Below are positions 37,593-46,415 of a stretch of DNA of 64,000 bases, piece after piece. This DNA comes from Massilia oculi (GTDB taxonomy: Bacteria > Pseudomonadota > Gammaproteobacteria > Burkholderiales > Burkholderiaceae_D). Location of the stretch: NCBI RefSeq assembly GCF_003143515.1, contig NZ_CP029343.1, positions 62,001 to 126,000 on the forward strand. The letters are read 5' to 3'. Below the pieces are notes generated by a model, which did not search any database, had not been told where the DNA came from, and saw only the letters and a list, made by a program, of their open reading frames with translations. The position numbers were made by a program, and so were the translations under genes. Position 1 is the stretch's first letter. Each line of letters opens with the position of its first letter.

Positions 37593-37913
37593 TCAGTGCC
37601 ATTTCGGCCGAATCGGGCCGTCCAGTATTGGAGACTGGTAATTTAGCTGATTGAGTCTGCCGGGATAGGAGCGCGACAGCCCTGACCATTCGATCACGGA
37701 AGAATCGCTGCCGAGGGGCTGCAAGTCGCATGCCGATACACAAGTTGCGCTGCAGCCAGCTTCGAGCTGCACGTCTATCGGATTTGCAGCCCCGGTTACG
37801 TCGGATACCGCTGCGATGGCCGACGCGTCGTCGGAAATCACGCACCATCCTGCCGCCCAGCCAGTCTGTAAGGGCAAAAGCGCGAACAATATGATCAGAA
37901 ACAGGCGCTTCAT
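37593..37913 (-). CDS. CzcI-like small exported protein (second copy)
   Basis: From the ATG at 37913 this protein of about 106 residues has the leader MKRLFLIILFALLPLQTGWA, close to that of CzcI. It carries a Cys-rich middle (GCSATCVSACDLQ) and an ending SPILDGPIRPKWH that parallels the RPQW ending of the czcI at 27850. Unlike that protein it lacks His clusters. It lies 200 bp after lspA. An upstream start at 37961 would disrupt the leader. A periplasmic accessory role is inferred. Confidence 0.6.
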   Translation of the reverse strand: MKRLFLIILFALLPLQTGWAAGWCVISDDASAIAAVSDVTGAANPIDVQLEAGCSATCVSACDLQPLGSDSSVIEWSGLSRSYPGRLNQLNYQSPILDGPIRPKWH

Positions 37914-38113
37914 GGAGTCCTTGACTGCTCGGTTACGGAAGAGAACACTGGAGTATGGCAAATTTTACAACGCCCGCCGGGCAGAAACATGGGTCTCGAA
38001 TTGTTGTAGATCTGATTATGTTTGTTCTGTATGGGCTGGATCGTCGCCCTGTTCAGACCGCCCCGCGCGACTGGCCATGCTTCGGGTGGCAGTGCGCGTC
38101 CAGGGGGCGATGA

Positions 38114-38617
38114 CTATCGGGTCTTGTCGGATACCGGAGGTGCTGCACGGCCACCGAACAGCGCGTGCAAAACGATGAGCGTGGCGCCGACCGTGATCCC
38201 GATATCGGCGATGTTGAAAGCTGGCCAGTGATGCGCTCCTGCATGCACATCGATCCAGTCAACGACGCCCATCCGCGCAGTTCGGTCAACGAGATTGCCA
38301 ACCGCTCCGCCAAGGATCATCGCCAGAGCGATCCTTTCCGCGGAGCCTGTTTCAGGTTTCCGGATCATCCGGACGATCAGGATCGACGCGAGTACGGCTA
38401 CAACAATGAAAAGGTAGCGTTGCCATCCGCCGGCCGTGGCCAGAAGACCGAACGCCGCTCCCTGGTTGATCACATGGACGATGTTCAACAAGGGTAACAA
38501 CTCGATCTGCTGGCCGTAGGCCAGATGTTCCACGATTGCGGCCTTGGTGACCAGGTCGGCAAGTGCGATAAGCCCGGCGACCAACACGGCAGCGAGCGGT
38601 GAAAAGGGTTTGGCCAC
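38114..38617 (-). CDS. lspA: Lipoprotein signal peptidase LspA (PbrC-like)
   Basis: This 167-residue protein has four membrane helices and both catalytic aspartates of signal peptidase II, in GNLVDR near residue 109 and FNIADIG near 137. It cleaves prolipoprotein leaders in the inner membrane. Such island-borne lspA genes are known in lead-resistance operons (pbrC or fused pbrBC). A possible client lies in the same operon: CzcB2 has a lipobox. It follows lpd by 24 bp. It is probably a second copy beside the chromosomal housekeeping gene. Confidence 0.9.
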   Translation of the reverse strand: MAKPFSPLAAVLVAGLIALADLVTKAAIVEHLAYGQQIELLPLLNIVHVINQGAAFGLLATAGGWQRYLFIVVAVLASILIVRMIRKPETGSAERIALAMILGGAVGNLVDRTARMGVVDWIDVHAGAHHWPAFNIADIGITVGATLIVLHALFGGRAAPPVSDKTR

Positions 38618-38641
38618 TATCGGTTCCTATACAGTTGACGG

Positions 38642-40078
38642 TCAGATGTTCAGCGCACGCTTGTCGACAGCGAGCGACGCTTCCCTGATTGCTTCATACA
38701 ATGTCGGGTGCGCGTGGCAGATCCGGGCAATGTCCTCCGAAGACGCCGAAAACTCGAGCGCCATTGCCGCTTCACCGATCATTTCCGACGCGAGCGAGCT
38801 GACGATATGCACGCCCAGCACAAGGTCCGACTCGGCATCGGCTAGGACCTTGACAAACCCCTGTGCGTCGCCGTGGCCGAGTGCGCGCCCGTTGGCCGAG
38901 AAAGGGAACTGTCCCGACTTGAATGCGCGGCCTTCGCGTGCCAGTTCCTGCTCCGTCTTGCCAACCCACGCGGCTTCGGGACTCGTGTAGATGATGAAGG
39001 GGATGGCGGCGTAATTCACCTGCCCGGATTGCCCTGCGACGATCTCGGCGACCATGATTCCCTCTTCCTCGGCCTTGTGCGCAAGCATTGGCCCGCGCAC
39101 GACGTCACCGATGGCAAACAGGTTCGGCAATATCGTGCGGCAGTGTTCATCGACCGGCACATAGCCGCGCTGGTCAAGCTCCAGGCCAATTGCCTCGATT
39201 CCCAACCCATCCGTATTGGGCACGCGCCCGATCGCCACGATCACCTTGTCGCAAGCGAGCTCCTTGGCGGCGCCAGCACGGTCGCGATACGAAATCTGCA
39301 CCCCGCCGCCGCTGAGCGCGATGCTGTCGATGCTCACGCCAAGGTCGAATTTCAGCCCTTGGCCAGACATCAGCTTGAGCATTTCCTTGGACACGGCGGT
39401 GTCGCAGCCGGGCAGGAAGTCCGGCATGGCGTCGAGCAGGGTGACATCCGCACCCAGGCGCCGCCACACTGAGCCTAGCTCGAGACCGATCACGCCGGCG
39501 CCAACCACACACAGGCGTTTCGGCACCTCGCGGAAATCGAGCGCTCCGGCGTTGTCGCAGATGATTGCATTGTCGATCCGGGTGCCTGGCAGCTGGCGCG
39601 GCTTCGACCCGGTGGCGATGATCACGTTACCCGCGCTGATCTCCTGCACGGAATTTTCGGCCGAGACTTCCAGGGAATATACCCCGTCCTGCATCCCGAC
39701 GAAGCGCGCGCGCGCCTTGATAAAGTCGACCTTGTTCTTCTTGAACAGGTATTCGATCCCTTTGGCCATTTTCGAGACCACCCCGTCCTTCCGATCGATC
39801 ATCTTGTCGACCTCGATCGCCGCGCCGCCAGTGGTGATACCGTGCTCGGCGGTGTGGTGGACGACCTGTTCGTACAGGTGGCTCGACGCAAGCAATGCCT
39901 TGGATGGAATGCATCCCACGTTCAGGCAGGTTCCTCCGGGGCGCGCCTGGCCGTCGGGTGCGGCGTAAGGATTCGATTCAATGCAGGCCACGGACAAGCC
40001 GAGTTGTCCGGCGCGGATTGCGGCGATGTACCCGCCTGAACCCGCGCCAACGATGACCAGGTCGTATTGCGCTTTCAT
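38642..40078 (-). CDS. lpdA: Dihydrolipoyl dehydrogenase-like flavoprotein disulfide reductase
   Basis: This 478-residue protein has the FAD-binding GAGSGGYIAAIRAGQLG at the N-terminus and the redox-active disulfide GGTCLNVGCIPSK near residues 46-58. It also has an NAD-binding GAGVIGLELGSVW near 190, and the C-terminal HAHPTLYEA with the His-Glu pair near 454, the full set of lipoamide dehydrogenase. Island copies next to metal pumps are unusual, as no lipoyl enzyme complex is present. It may reduce thiols or metals, much as the related MerA does, but the MerA C-terminal Cys pair is missing. It lies between czcA2 and lspA and is probably co-transcribed. Confidence 0.9.
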   Translation of the reverse strand: MKAQYDLVIVGAGSGGYIAAIRAGQLGLSVACIESNPYAAPDGQARPGGTCLNVGCIPSKALLASSHLYEQVVHHTAEHGITTGGAAIEVDKMIDRKDGVVSKMAKGIEYLFKKNKVDFIKARARFVGMQDGVYSLEVSAENSVQEISAGNVIIATGSKPRQLPGTRIDNAIICDNAGALDFREVPKRLCVVGAGVIGLELGSVWRRLGADVTLLDAMPDFLPGCDTAVSKEMLKLMSGQGLKFDLGVSIDSIALSGGGVQISYRDRAGAAKELACDKVIVAIGRVPNTDGLGIEAIGLELDQRGYVPVDEHCRTILPNLFAIGDVVRGPMLAHKAEEEGIMVAEIVAGQSGQVNYAAIPFIIYTSPEAAWVGKTEQELAREGRAFKSGQFPFSANGRALGHGDAQGFVKVLADAESDLVLGVHIVSSLASEMIGEAAMALEFSASSEDIARICHAHPTLYEAIREASLAVDKRALNI

Positions 40079-40126
40079 GTGATTCCTTCCAATGTTCGAG
40101 TCCTTGCGTTCACTCTACTGGACTGT

Positions 40127-43100
40127 TCAAATTCCCTCCGCCACGTTCTCGGGCGGACGGGCGAAGCGCTGGTAAAGCGTCGGCAGCACGAACAGCGTCA
40201 GGATCGTAGCGGAGATCAGGCCTCCGATCACAACGGTGGCCAACGGCCGCTGCACCTCGGCGCCGGCGCCGGTTGCCAATGCCATCGGGACGAAGCCCAG
40301 CGATGCGACCAGTGCCGTCATCAAGACGGGGCGCAGGCGCCGCAGCGCACCTTCGCGCACCGCTTGTGCCCACGGAAGCTGTTTCGCCACGTCGTCGATC
40401 GAGCCCACCATTACCAGCCCGTTGAGGACAGCGACGCCGGACAGTGCGATGAATCCAACGGCCGCCGAGATCGAAAACGGCATGCCACGCAGCCAGAGTG
40501 CGGCGATACCCCCGATCAGGGCGAGAGGCACGCCCGTAAACACGACCGCGGCCGAACGCCAAGACCCAACAGCCGAGTACAGCAACGCGATGATGAGCGC
40601 GAAGCAGGCTGGTACCACGACTGCCAAACGCATCCGCGCACGCTCGAGGTTCTCGAATTGCCCGCCCCAGGTAATCCATGCACCGGCGGGCACCCGTACG
40701 TCCGCGTTGATGCTTGCGCGCGCTTCGCTGACCACGCTGGCGATGTCACGTCCGCGCACGTTGGCCTGTACCACGACGCGACGCTTGCCGTTCTCGCGAC
40801 TGATCTGGTTCGGTCCCTTGGCCGTCTCCAGCGCGGCCACCGACCCCAGCGGCACGAAACTGCCGCTTGGCGTCAGCACTGGCAACTGGCGCAAGGCTTC
40901 CACATCGTTCCTGCTGGTCTCACCCAGTTTCACCACCACGTCGAAGCGCCTGTCGCCTTCATAGATGGAACCAGCCTCCCGGCCCGCGATGGCTGCCGCC
41001 AGTGTGTCGTGCACGTCCTGAGCGGATAATCCAACCCGCGCCATGGCGTCGCGGTCCAGCCGCACATCGAGCAGCGGAAGCCCCTGCACCTGCTCTACCC
41101 GGACGTCCTCCGCGCCCTCGACCGCACGCAGTTTTTCGGCAACCTGCTCGGCGGTGCGGATCATGGCGTTGAAATCGTCGCCGTAGACCTTGACGGCAAT
41201 GTCGCCCCGTACGCCGGCCAGCAGTTCGTTGAAGCGCATCTGGATCGGCTGGGTCAGCTCGTAGTTCTGGCCCGGGATGCCTGCAACCGCCTTCTCGATC
41301 TTCTCAACCAGCTCGGCCTTGCTCATCCCGGGTTCCGGCCATTCCGAACGGTCTTTAACGATGACAAAGGTGTCCGTGATATTCGGCGGCATAGGGTCGG
41401 CGGCCAGTTCAGCCGTACCTGTTCGGGAGAAGACCAGCTTTACCTCGGGCAGCTTGCCGACCGCCTTCTCGACAGCGAACTGCATCGCCTGGCTCTGGTC
41501 CAGGGAGGTTCCGGGAATGCGGGCGACCTGCAGCAACACGTCTTTCTCGTCGAGGGTCGGGAGAAATTCCTGGCCCAGCGTTGTAAACAGACCCAGCGCG
41601 CCCGCAAAACCGACGGTCGCTAGTACGCCGGTCAGCTTGGGCTTCGCGAGTGCACGGTCCAGCCAAGGTGCATAGGACGTGGATACGGCTTTGACCAGTC
41701 GGTTTTCCTTTTCATTGACATGGCGCGAAAGCCATAGCGCGATCGCCGCCGGCACAAAGGTAAGAGAAAGAATGAAAGCGAATACCAGGGCCAGAATCAC
41801 CGTTACCGCCATCGGTGCGAACATCCGGCCTTCCACCCCCTGGAACGTCAACAGGGGGACATAGACGAGAATGATGATCGCCTGGCCATAGACGCTTGGC
41901 CTGATCATTTCGCGCGCGGCGGCCGCAACGGTATCAAGGCGCTCCGCTTTGGTAAGAGTTTTGCCAGTCGCATGCTGGTGTTCGGCGATGCGGCGCAGCG
42001 CGTTCTCTACGATGATCACGGCGCCATCGACAATCAGGCCGAAGTCCAGCGCGCCCAGGCTCATCAAATTTGCCGAGAGTCCCGCCTCGAGCATGCCCGC
42101 CGAGGTCAGGAGCATGGTGACCGGAATAACGGCTGCGGCGATCAGCGCCGCGCGCAGGTTTCCGAGTAGCGCGAACAGGACGGCGATCACCAGAAGCGCG
42201 CCTTCGGTCAGATTGGTTGCCACGGTCTTGATGGTGGCATCGACCAGCCGAGTGCGGTCGAGGACTGGCCGGATGAGCAAGTCGGGCGGCAAGGAATGTG
42301 CGATTTCCTTGAGTCGGACATCGACGGCGGCGGCAACGGTCCGGCTGTTCTCGCCAATGCGCATCACGGCCGTACCGACGACGACCTCTTGGCCGCCTTC
42401 GGACGCCGAGCCGAAACGCACCTCCTGCCCCAGGCCGACGCTAGCGACGTGCGACACCAGCACTGGCGTGCCGTTACGGGTGGTGATGACGGTCTTTGCC
42501 AGTTCTTCGGATGAGGTGATGCGCGCATCGGCCTTGACGGTGAGGGCCTCTCCGTTCTGGACGACGACGCCGGCGCCGGCGCTCGTGTTATTGCGCTCCA
42601 ATGCCTCGCCCAGCATCGTCAGGCTGATGCCCAGGGCCGCTAGTCGTTGCGGATCCGGCGTGACCACATACTGCTTGACGTAGCCCCCGATGACGTCGAC
42701 GCCCGCCAGCCCTTCGGTATTCTTGAGCTGCGGTGCGACGATCCAGTCCTGCACCGTGCGCAGGTAGGTAGCCTTCTCAACAGCGCCGCGCAGCACTTCC
42801 CGTTCCGGGGTGATATAGCTTCCGTCCGCCTGCAAGCCGGCCGACGTACCGACTTTCTGGGCCGGCTTGGAGGCGTACTCCACCGTCCACATGTAGACGT
42901 CGCCAAGCCCGGTCGCGATCGGACCCAGGCTCGCAGTAGCACCCGGGGGCAAGTTGCGCTCGACGGCGCGCAGCCGCTCCGCTATCTGCTGGCGAGCAAA
43001 ATAGATATCCGTGCCGTCCTTGAAGACCGTCGTGACCTGTGCAAATCCATGCCTGGTCAACGAGCGCGTGGATTCCAGTCCGGGAATGCCGGCAAACGCC

Positions 43101-43312
43101 GTCTCGATCGGATAGGTGACCTGTCGTTCGACGTCGGCCGGCGCGAGCGCCGGTGCGACGACGTTGATCTGCACCTGCGTGTTGGTGATATCCGGTACCG
43201 CGTCGATCGGCAGGCGCGTCAGTGCGAATGCGCCGAGGATCGACAGCAGGATGGTGGCGATGAGGACGTGCCACCGCCGCGCAACGGAAAAGTTGACGAT
43301 GCGAGCAATCAT
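40127..43312 (-). CDS. czcA: Zn/Co/Cd-type RND pump CzcA (copy 2)
   Basis: This 1061-residue HME-RND transporter has the TM4 motif DFGLIVDGAVIIVEN near residue 422, the divalent-cation class with small changes from copy 1 (DFGIIIDGAVVIVEN). The N-terminus ARIVNFSVARRWHVLI and the ITNTQVQINVVAPALA segment are typical. It differs enough from the czcA at 21926 to be a separate paralogue rather than a recent duplicate. It starts 36 bp after czcB2 and is followed by lpd. The exact metal, whether Zn, Cd, Pb or Co, cannot be read from sequence alone. Confidence 0.94.
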   Translation of the reverse strand: MIARIVNFSVARRWHVLIATILLSILGAFALTRLPIDAVPDITNTQVQINVVAPALAPADVERQVTYPIETAFAGIPGLESTRSLTRHGFAQVTTVFKDGTDIYFARQQIAERLRAVERNLPPGATASLGPIATGLGDVYMWTVEYASKPAQKVGTSAGLQADGSYITPEREVLRGAVEKATYLRTVQDWIVAPQLKNTEGLAGVDVIGGYVKQYVVTPDPQRLAALGISLTMLGEALERNNTSAGAGVVVQNGEALTVKADARITSSEELAKTVITTRNGTPVLVSHVASVGLGQEVRFGSASEGGQEVVVGTAVMRIGENSRTVAAAVDVRLKEIAHSLPPDLLIRPVLDRTRLVDATIKTVATNLTEGALLVIAVLFALLGNLRAALIAAAVIPVTMLLTSAGMLEAGLSANLMSLGALDFGLIVDGAVIIVENALRRIAEHQHATGKTLTKAERLDTVAAAAREMIRPSVYGQAIIILVYVPLLTFQGVEGRMFAPMAVTVILALVFAFILSLTFVPAAIALWLSRHVNEKENRLVKAVSTSYAPWLDRALAKPKLTGVLATVGFAGALGLFTTLGQEFLPTLDEKDVLLQVARIPGTSLDQSQAMQFAVEKAVGKLPEVKLVFSRTGTAELAADPMPPNITDTFVIVKDRSEWPEPGMSKAELVEKIEKAVAGIPGQNYELTQPIQMRFNELLAGVRGDIAVKVYGDDFNAMIRTAEQVAEKLRAVEGAEDVRVEQVQGLPLLDVRLDRDAMARVGLSAQDVHDTLAAAIAGREAGSIYEGDRRFDVVVKLGETSRNDVEALRQLPVLTPSGSFVPLGSVAALETAKGPNQISRENGKRRVVVQANVRGRDIASVVSEARASINADVRVPAGAWITWGGQFENLERARMRLAVVVPACFALIIALLYSAVGSWRSAAVVFTGVPLALIGGIAALWLRGMPFSISAAVGFIALSGVAVLNGLVMVGSIDDVAKQLPWAQAVREGALRRLRPVLMTALVASLGFVPMALATGAGAEVQRPLATVVIGGLISATILTLFVLPTLYQRFARPPENVAEGI

Positions 43313-43348
43313 GGTTGGGTATCCTTCAGGAGCCGTTGAACGAGGAAA

Positions 43349-44581
43349 TCAGTCATCGTCCCCTGCCTCTCCCTTGCCATGCTCCGCCTTCAGCAGATAA
43401 GTATTGCTGACCGCAATCTGTTCCTTGCCGTCGAGGCCGGACACCACCTTGACGTAGCCGGCCGCGTTACCGCCGAGGACGACGCGCTTGATCGCGAACC
43501 CTTCTTTCTCCCGGACGAACACGCTCGGCTTGTCCTCCACCGTCTGCACGGCGGTCCGTGGAATGGCCAGCTGGGTGCCGCCGGTACCGCCCTCGAGCGC
43601 GATCGATGCCCTGACCGTCTCGCCGATGCGCCAGCTTCCCTCCCCGTTCGACAGCCGTGCAATGGCGCGTACCTGGCGGGTGGCGGGATCGAGGACGCGC
43701 GATACGTGGGTGATGCGGCCTGCGCCGGTGCGGCCATCAATCGACACGTCCACCGCAGTGCCGACGGTGACGCGGGCGGCGTCGTTCGGCGACAGCGAAA
43801 GCTCGACGGCCAGTTCGTTGAGGTCGGCCACTTCGAACAGATGTGCGTCCGGCGCGACGATGTCGCCCAGGGCGATCTGCCGCGCCGTGACGTTGCCCTT
43901 GATCGGGGAGCGCAGCATCAGCCGGTTAAGCTGCCCTCCGCCCGTTCCCCCGGCGGCGGCGAGTTGTTGCTCGGCCAGGCGAAGGCGGGTGCGTGCTTCT
44001 TGCGCGGCATTGCGCGCAATTTCGAATTCCTGTCGCGAGGTGACTTTTTCGCCAAACAGACGTTCTTCGCGCGCGAACGTGGCTTGCGAGAGCTCGTACT
44101 GCCGCTTGGCGATTTCAACGTCGGCCCTGAGCTGGGCTACGTCACGGCTTTCGATTACAGCCAGCACGTCGCCCCGAGCGACCGGGTCGCCCAGGTTGCG
44201 CCGGACCTCGACAACCCGGCCGCCAACGGCGCTCGAGACGACGGCTGCATGCTTCGGGTCTGCCGCGATGACTGCAGGCGCCTCGACCGCCCCAGCGAAG
44301 GACTGTCGAACCGGCATGATCTCGATACCCGCGGCTTTGATTTGCTGGTCCGATAGCGATACAAAATCTTCCTTGGCTTCGGCTTCGCCTTCTCTCTCCG
44401 CAGCTTCGCCCCGCTCGCCGGCTTCGCCGCTCTTCTCGGCCTTCTCGGCTTTCTCGCCTGAGGCGGTCGCCGTTTTTTCACCCTGTTCGGCCGCTACTTT
44501 AGGGGCTGTTTCTGGCTTGGGGGAGCATGCGCTCAACAGGATCATCGCGGCGCACAGGCCCGATCGGAATACCGCTTGCAT
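43349..44581 (-). CDS. czcB: Membrane-fusion adaptor CzcB (copy 2), lipoprotein
   Basis: This 410-residue adaptor has a lipoprotein signal with lipobox LLSAC near residue 19. Next is a strongly charged Glu/Lys/Ala-rich linker (residues 28-72, with repeated GEKAEKAEKSGEAG-like units), then the standard lipoyl, hairpin and barrel segments. In copy 1 the equivalent region is His-rich and the protein is membrane-anchored by a helix, so the two adaptors differ in metal-binding linker. Being lipidated, it would need an LspA, and one is encoded downstream. It starts 3 bp after the czcC2 stop. Confidence 0.92.
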   Translation of the reverse strand: MQAVFRSGLCAAMILLSACSPKPETAPKVAAEQGEKTATASGEKAEKAEKSGEAGERGEAAEREGEAEAKEDFVSLSDQQIKAAGIEIMPVRQSFAGAVEAPAVIAADPKHAAVVSSAVGGRVVEVRRNLGDPVARGDVLAVIESRDVAQLRADVEIAKRQYELSQATFAREERLFGEKVTSRQEFEIARNAAQEARTRLRLAEQQLAAAGGTGGGQLNRLMLRSPIKGNVTARQIALGDIVAPDAHLFEVADLNELAVELSLSPNDAARVTVGTAVDVSIDGRTGAGRITHVSRVLDPATRQVRAIARLSNGEGSWRIGETVRASIALEGGTGGTQLAIPRTAVQTVEDKPSVFVREKEGFAIKRVVLGGNAAGYVKVVSGLDGKEQIAVSNTYLLKAEHGKGEAGDDD

Positions 44582-44584
44582 GGG

Positions 44585-45832
44585 TCAATCCTTATAAATT
44601 GGAGAGTTGGAACCTTGGAGCCGAGCCAGACGTGCCCGGGCAGTATGGAGTGCTGCGAGCGCGTCGACCGAGCTTTCGCGGGTTTCGGCCAAAGAGCGCT
44701 CGGCCTCGATCAATTCGAGTTGCGGGAATTTTCCTTCGGCGTATCCGATCCTCGCGATGCGCGCCGCTTCTTCTGCGGCGGCGAGCGCGGGGCCATTGGC
44801 GGCCCGTGCGGCCGCCAATGCGTCGGCCACCTCGGCTTCCGCCTGCGCGCTGGATTGCTCGAATTGCAGTGCGACGCCGCGGCGCGCGGCGGAAGCCCGA
44901 TCGAATTCCGCCCGCGAGCGCGCCAGCGCGGCCGTGCCCTGATTGAACAATGGCAGTGGGACCGACAGGCCGAGCACAGCGGCCTTGTCGGACGATTCGC
45001 CGTAACGGCGCATGCCTGCGGTCAGCGTTACGTCCGGTATCCGGTCGCGCCTGGCCGCATCGACGCGAGCTTCCGCAGCGGCCACCTCGGCCTCTGCTGT
45101 TGCGATCGCCAACCCCTGCCCTGCTGCCGGCGTCATCTCGCTGCGTTCTATTTGCTCGAACCACGTGGACGCGATCGTGAGCGGCATCGCCGTGCCTGTC
45201 AGCCGTGCGACCGTTTTCTGGGCCAGTTCGGCGGCGCGTAGTGCTTTGCCCAGACGAACCTCCGTATTGATTCGCAGCACGTCCGCCCTTTGCTCCTCTA
45301 TTGGAGATGCTTTTCCGACGCGCACCCGTTCGCGTGCTGCATGGTGAGCACGCGCAGCCAGTTCATGACCAGCTTTTGCGATCGCGACATAGCGCTCGTT
45401 GGCAGCAAGGGTAACGAACGCCTCGGTAATCAGAAATGTCAGCTCCGCTTCCGCGGAGCGCGCCCCAATACCGGCGGCGGCCCGTTCAGCCTGGGCCACG
45501 CGCATCCTCGCGCCGCGTTTACCACCGAGCTCCAAGGGCATTGACAGCGCGACCGTCTTTTCTCCCCCACCGAAACCGGAGTAGCGTCCCGATCCCAAGA
45601 CATTTTCAGCCTCAAGGGAAAGTGTCGGGTTCGGTCGAAGTCCAGACTGGCGTACATTGGCATCGGCGATGCGCAAGGCTGCGTCAGCGCCCTGCAATTG
45701 CGGCGCGTGGAGTCTAGCCCGTGCGACGGCCTCGGCAAGCGTCAGTGGAGTGCCCTCAGCAAAGGCAGAGCCTGCGGCCATACACATGACCAACAGGGTC
45801 GTGGCGACAGAAGCATTGATCTTGATGCGCAT
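44585..45832 (-). CDS. czcC: Outer-membrane efflux channel CzcC (copy 2)
   Basis: This 415-residue TolC-family protein has a signal peptide (MRIKINASVATTLLVMCMAA, ending SAFAEG) and two OEP repeats opening with LTLAEAVARARLHAPQL. It is the first gene of the second czc operon and begins 34 bp downstream of the -10 box of a MerR-type promoter that diverges from the second MerR regulator. It is complete. Confidence 0.91.
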   Translation of the reverse strand: MRIKINASVATTLLVMCMAAGSAFAEGTPLTLAEAVARARLHAPQLQGADAALRIADANVRQSGLRPNPTLSLEAENVLGSGRYSGFGGGEKTVALSMPLELGGKRGARMRVAQAERAAAGIGARSAEAELTFLITEAFVTLAANERYVAIAKAGHELAARAHHAARERVRVGKASPIEEQRADVLRINTEVRLGKALRAAELAQKTVARLTGTAMPLTIASTWFEQIERSEMTPAAGQGLAIATAEAEVAAAEARVDAARRDRIPDVTLTAGMRRYGESSDKAAVLGLSVPLPLFNQGTAALARSRAEFDRASAARRGVALQFEQSSAQAEAEVADALAAARAANGPALAAAEEAARIARIGYAEGKFPQLELIEAERSLAETRESSVDALAALHTARARLARLQGSNSPIYKD

Positions 45833-45844
45833 GATTGGATTTGC

Positions 45845-45873
45845 TTGACGGATTAATAAATGAGCTTTATAAA
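45845..45873 (+). promoter_or_regulatory. Promoter of the second merR gene
   Basis: TTGACG (45845-45850) and TATAAA (45868-45873) are separated by 17 bp, a good sigma-70 promoter reading toward the regulator at 45901. Its -10 overlaps the divergent czcC2 -10, so the regulator bound at the czc operator should also block its own promoter. Confidence 0.65.
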
Positions 45874-45896
45874 CCTTGAAGCCACTTTAATGTCAA
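45866..45896 (-). promoter_or_regulatory. MerR-type promoter/operator of czcCBA2
   Basis: On the minus strand, TTGACA (45891-45896) and TATAAA (45866-45871) are 19 bp apart. The spacer carries an imperfect dyad with TTAAAGTGGCTTCAAGG, like the ACCTT-type arms at 31260 and 46357. It lies between czcC2 and the divergent MerR regulator. Confidence 0.8.
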
Positions 45897-45900
45897 GCAT

Positions 45901-46314
45901 ATGTCACGCACATTTACGATAGGACAGCTGTCCGCTGCGGCGCAGATGCCCCCAGCGACGATTCGCTATTACGAGAAAATTGGGTTGCTCGACTCTCCAT
46001 CCCGCTCCGGCAGCAACTACCGGCTGTACGGGAGCGAGGATGTAGCCCGCCTGAGCTTTGTTCGCCGTGCACGGGAGATCGGGTTCACGGTCGACCAAGT
46101 TCGAAGCCTGTTGGCCTTCTCCGACCAGCGAGACGGCGACTGCTGCGCCGTGACAGCGCTGACAGAACAACACCTTGCCGAGGTCGAGCAAAAGATCAGA
46201 GACCTCAACTTATTGAAAGAACATCTTTCCCGTCTGCTGGTTTCATGCCGGGGCGGTCGATTTGCCGATTGCGGCATCATTGATGCCCTCGCGCCGGCGG
46301 GACAAGCCGGGTAG
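45901..46314 (+). CDS. MerR-family metal-responsive regulator (second)
   Basis: This 137-residue regulator has an N-terminal winged helix (FTIGQLSAAAQMPPATIRYYE) and a C-terminal metal site with an adjacent Cys pair, GDCCAV near residue 80, and later Cys in VSCRGG and DCGIID. The Cys-Cys pair recalls ZntR-type sensors more than the single Cys of the CadR at 30764. It is divergent from czcC2. Its presumed operator type occurs three times in the window, in front of czcC2, pbrT and the HMA-CDF gene, so these are likely targets. A specific name (PbrR, ZntR or CadR) is not justified. Confidence 0.88.
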   Translation: MSRTFTIGQLSAAAQMPPATIRYYEKIGLLDSPSRSGSNYRLYGSEDVARLSFVRRAREIGFTVDQVRSLLAFSDQRDGDCCAVTALTEQHLAEVEQKIRDLNLLKEHLSRLLVSCRGGRFADCGIIDALAPAGQAG

Positions 46315-46353
46315 CTCACTCAGCGTGGTGCCAATCACAGGTCCTGAGCACAC

Positions 46354-46384
46354 TTGACCTTGAAGCTGGTTGAAGGTTTACCCT
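46354..46384 (+). promoter_or_regulatory. MerR-type promoter/operator of the HMA-CDF gene
   Basis: TTGACC (46354-46359) and TACCCT (46379-46384) are 19 bp apart. The dyad ACCTTGAAG...GTTGAAGGT spans 46357-46377. Transcription would begin about 25 bp before the ATG at 46416. Confidence 0.8.
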
Positions 46385-46415
46385 CCAATAACCAGCCATC
46401 AAAAAACTCACTTTC

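Noticed and set aside
38642..40078. Mercuric reductase MerA
   Set aside because: It lacks the C-terminal Cys pair and N-terminal HMA domain of MerA; no other mer genes are present.
40067..41029. 320-residue plus-strand frame opposite czcA2
   Set aside because: Low-complexity His/Gln/Arg-rich shadow of czcA2; no start signal or motif.
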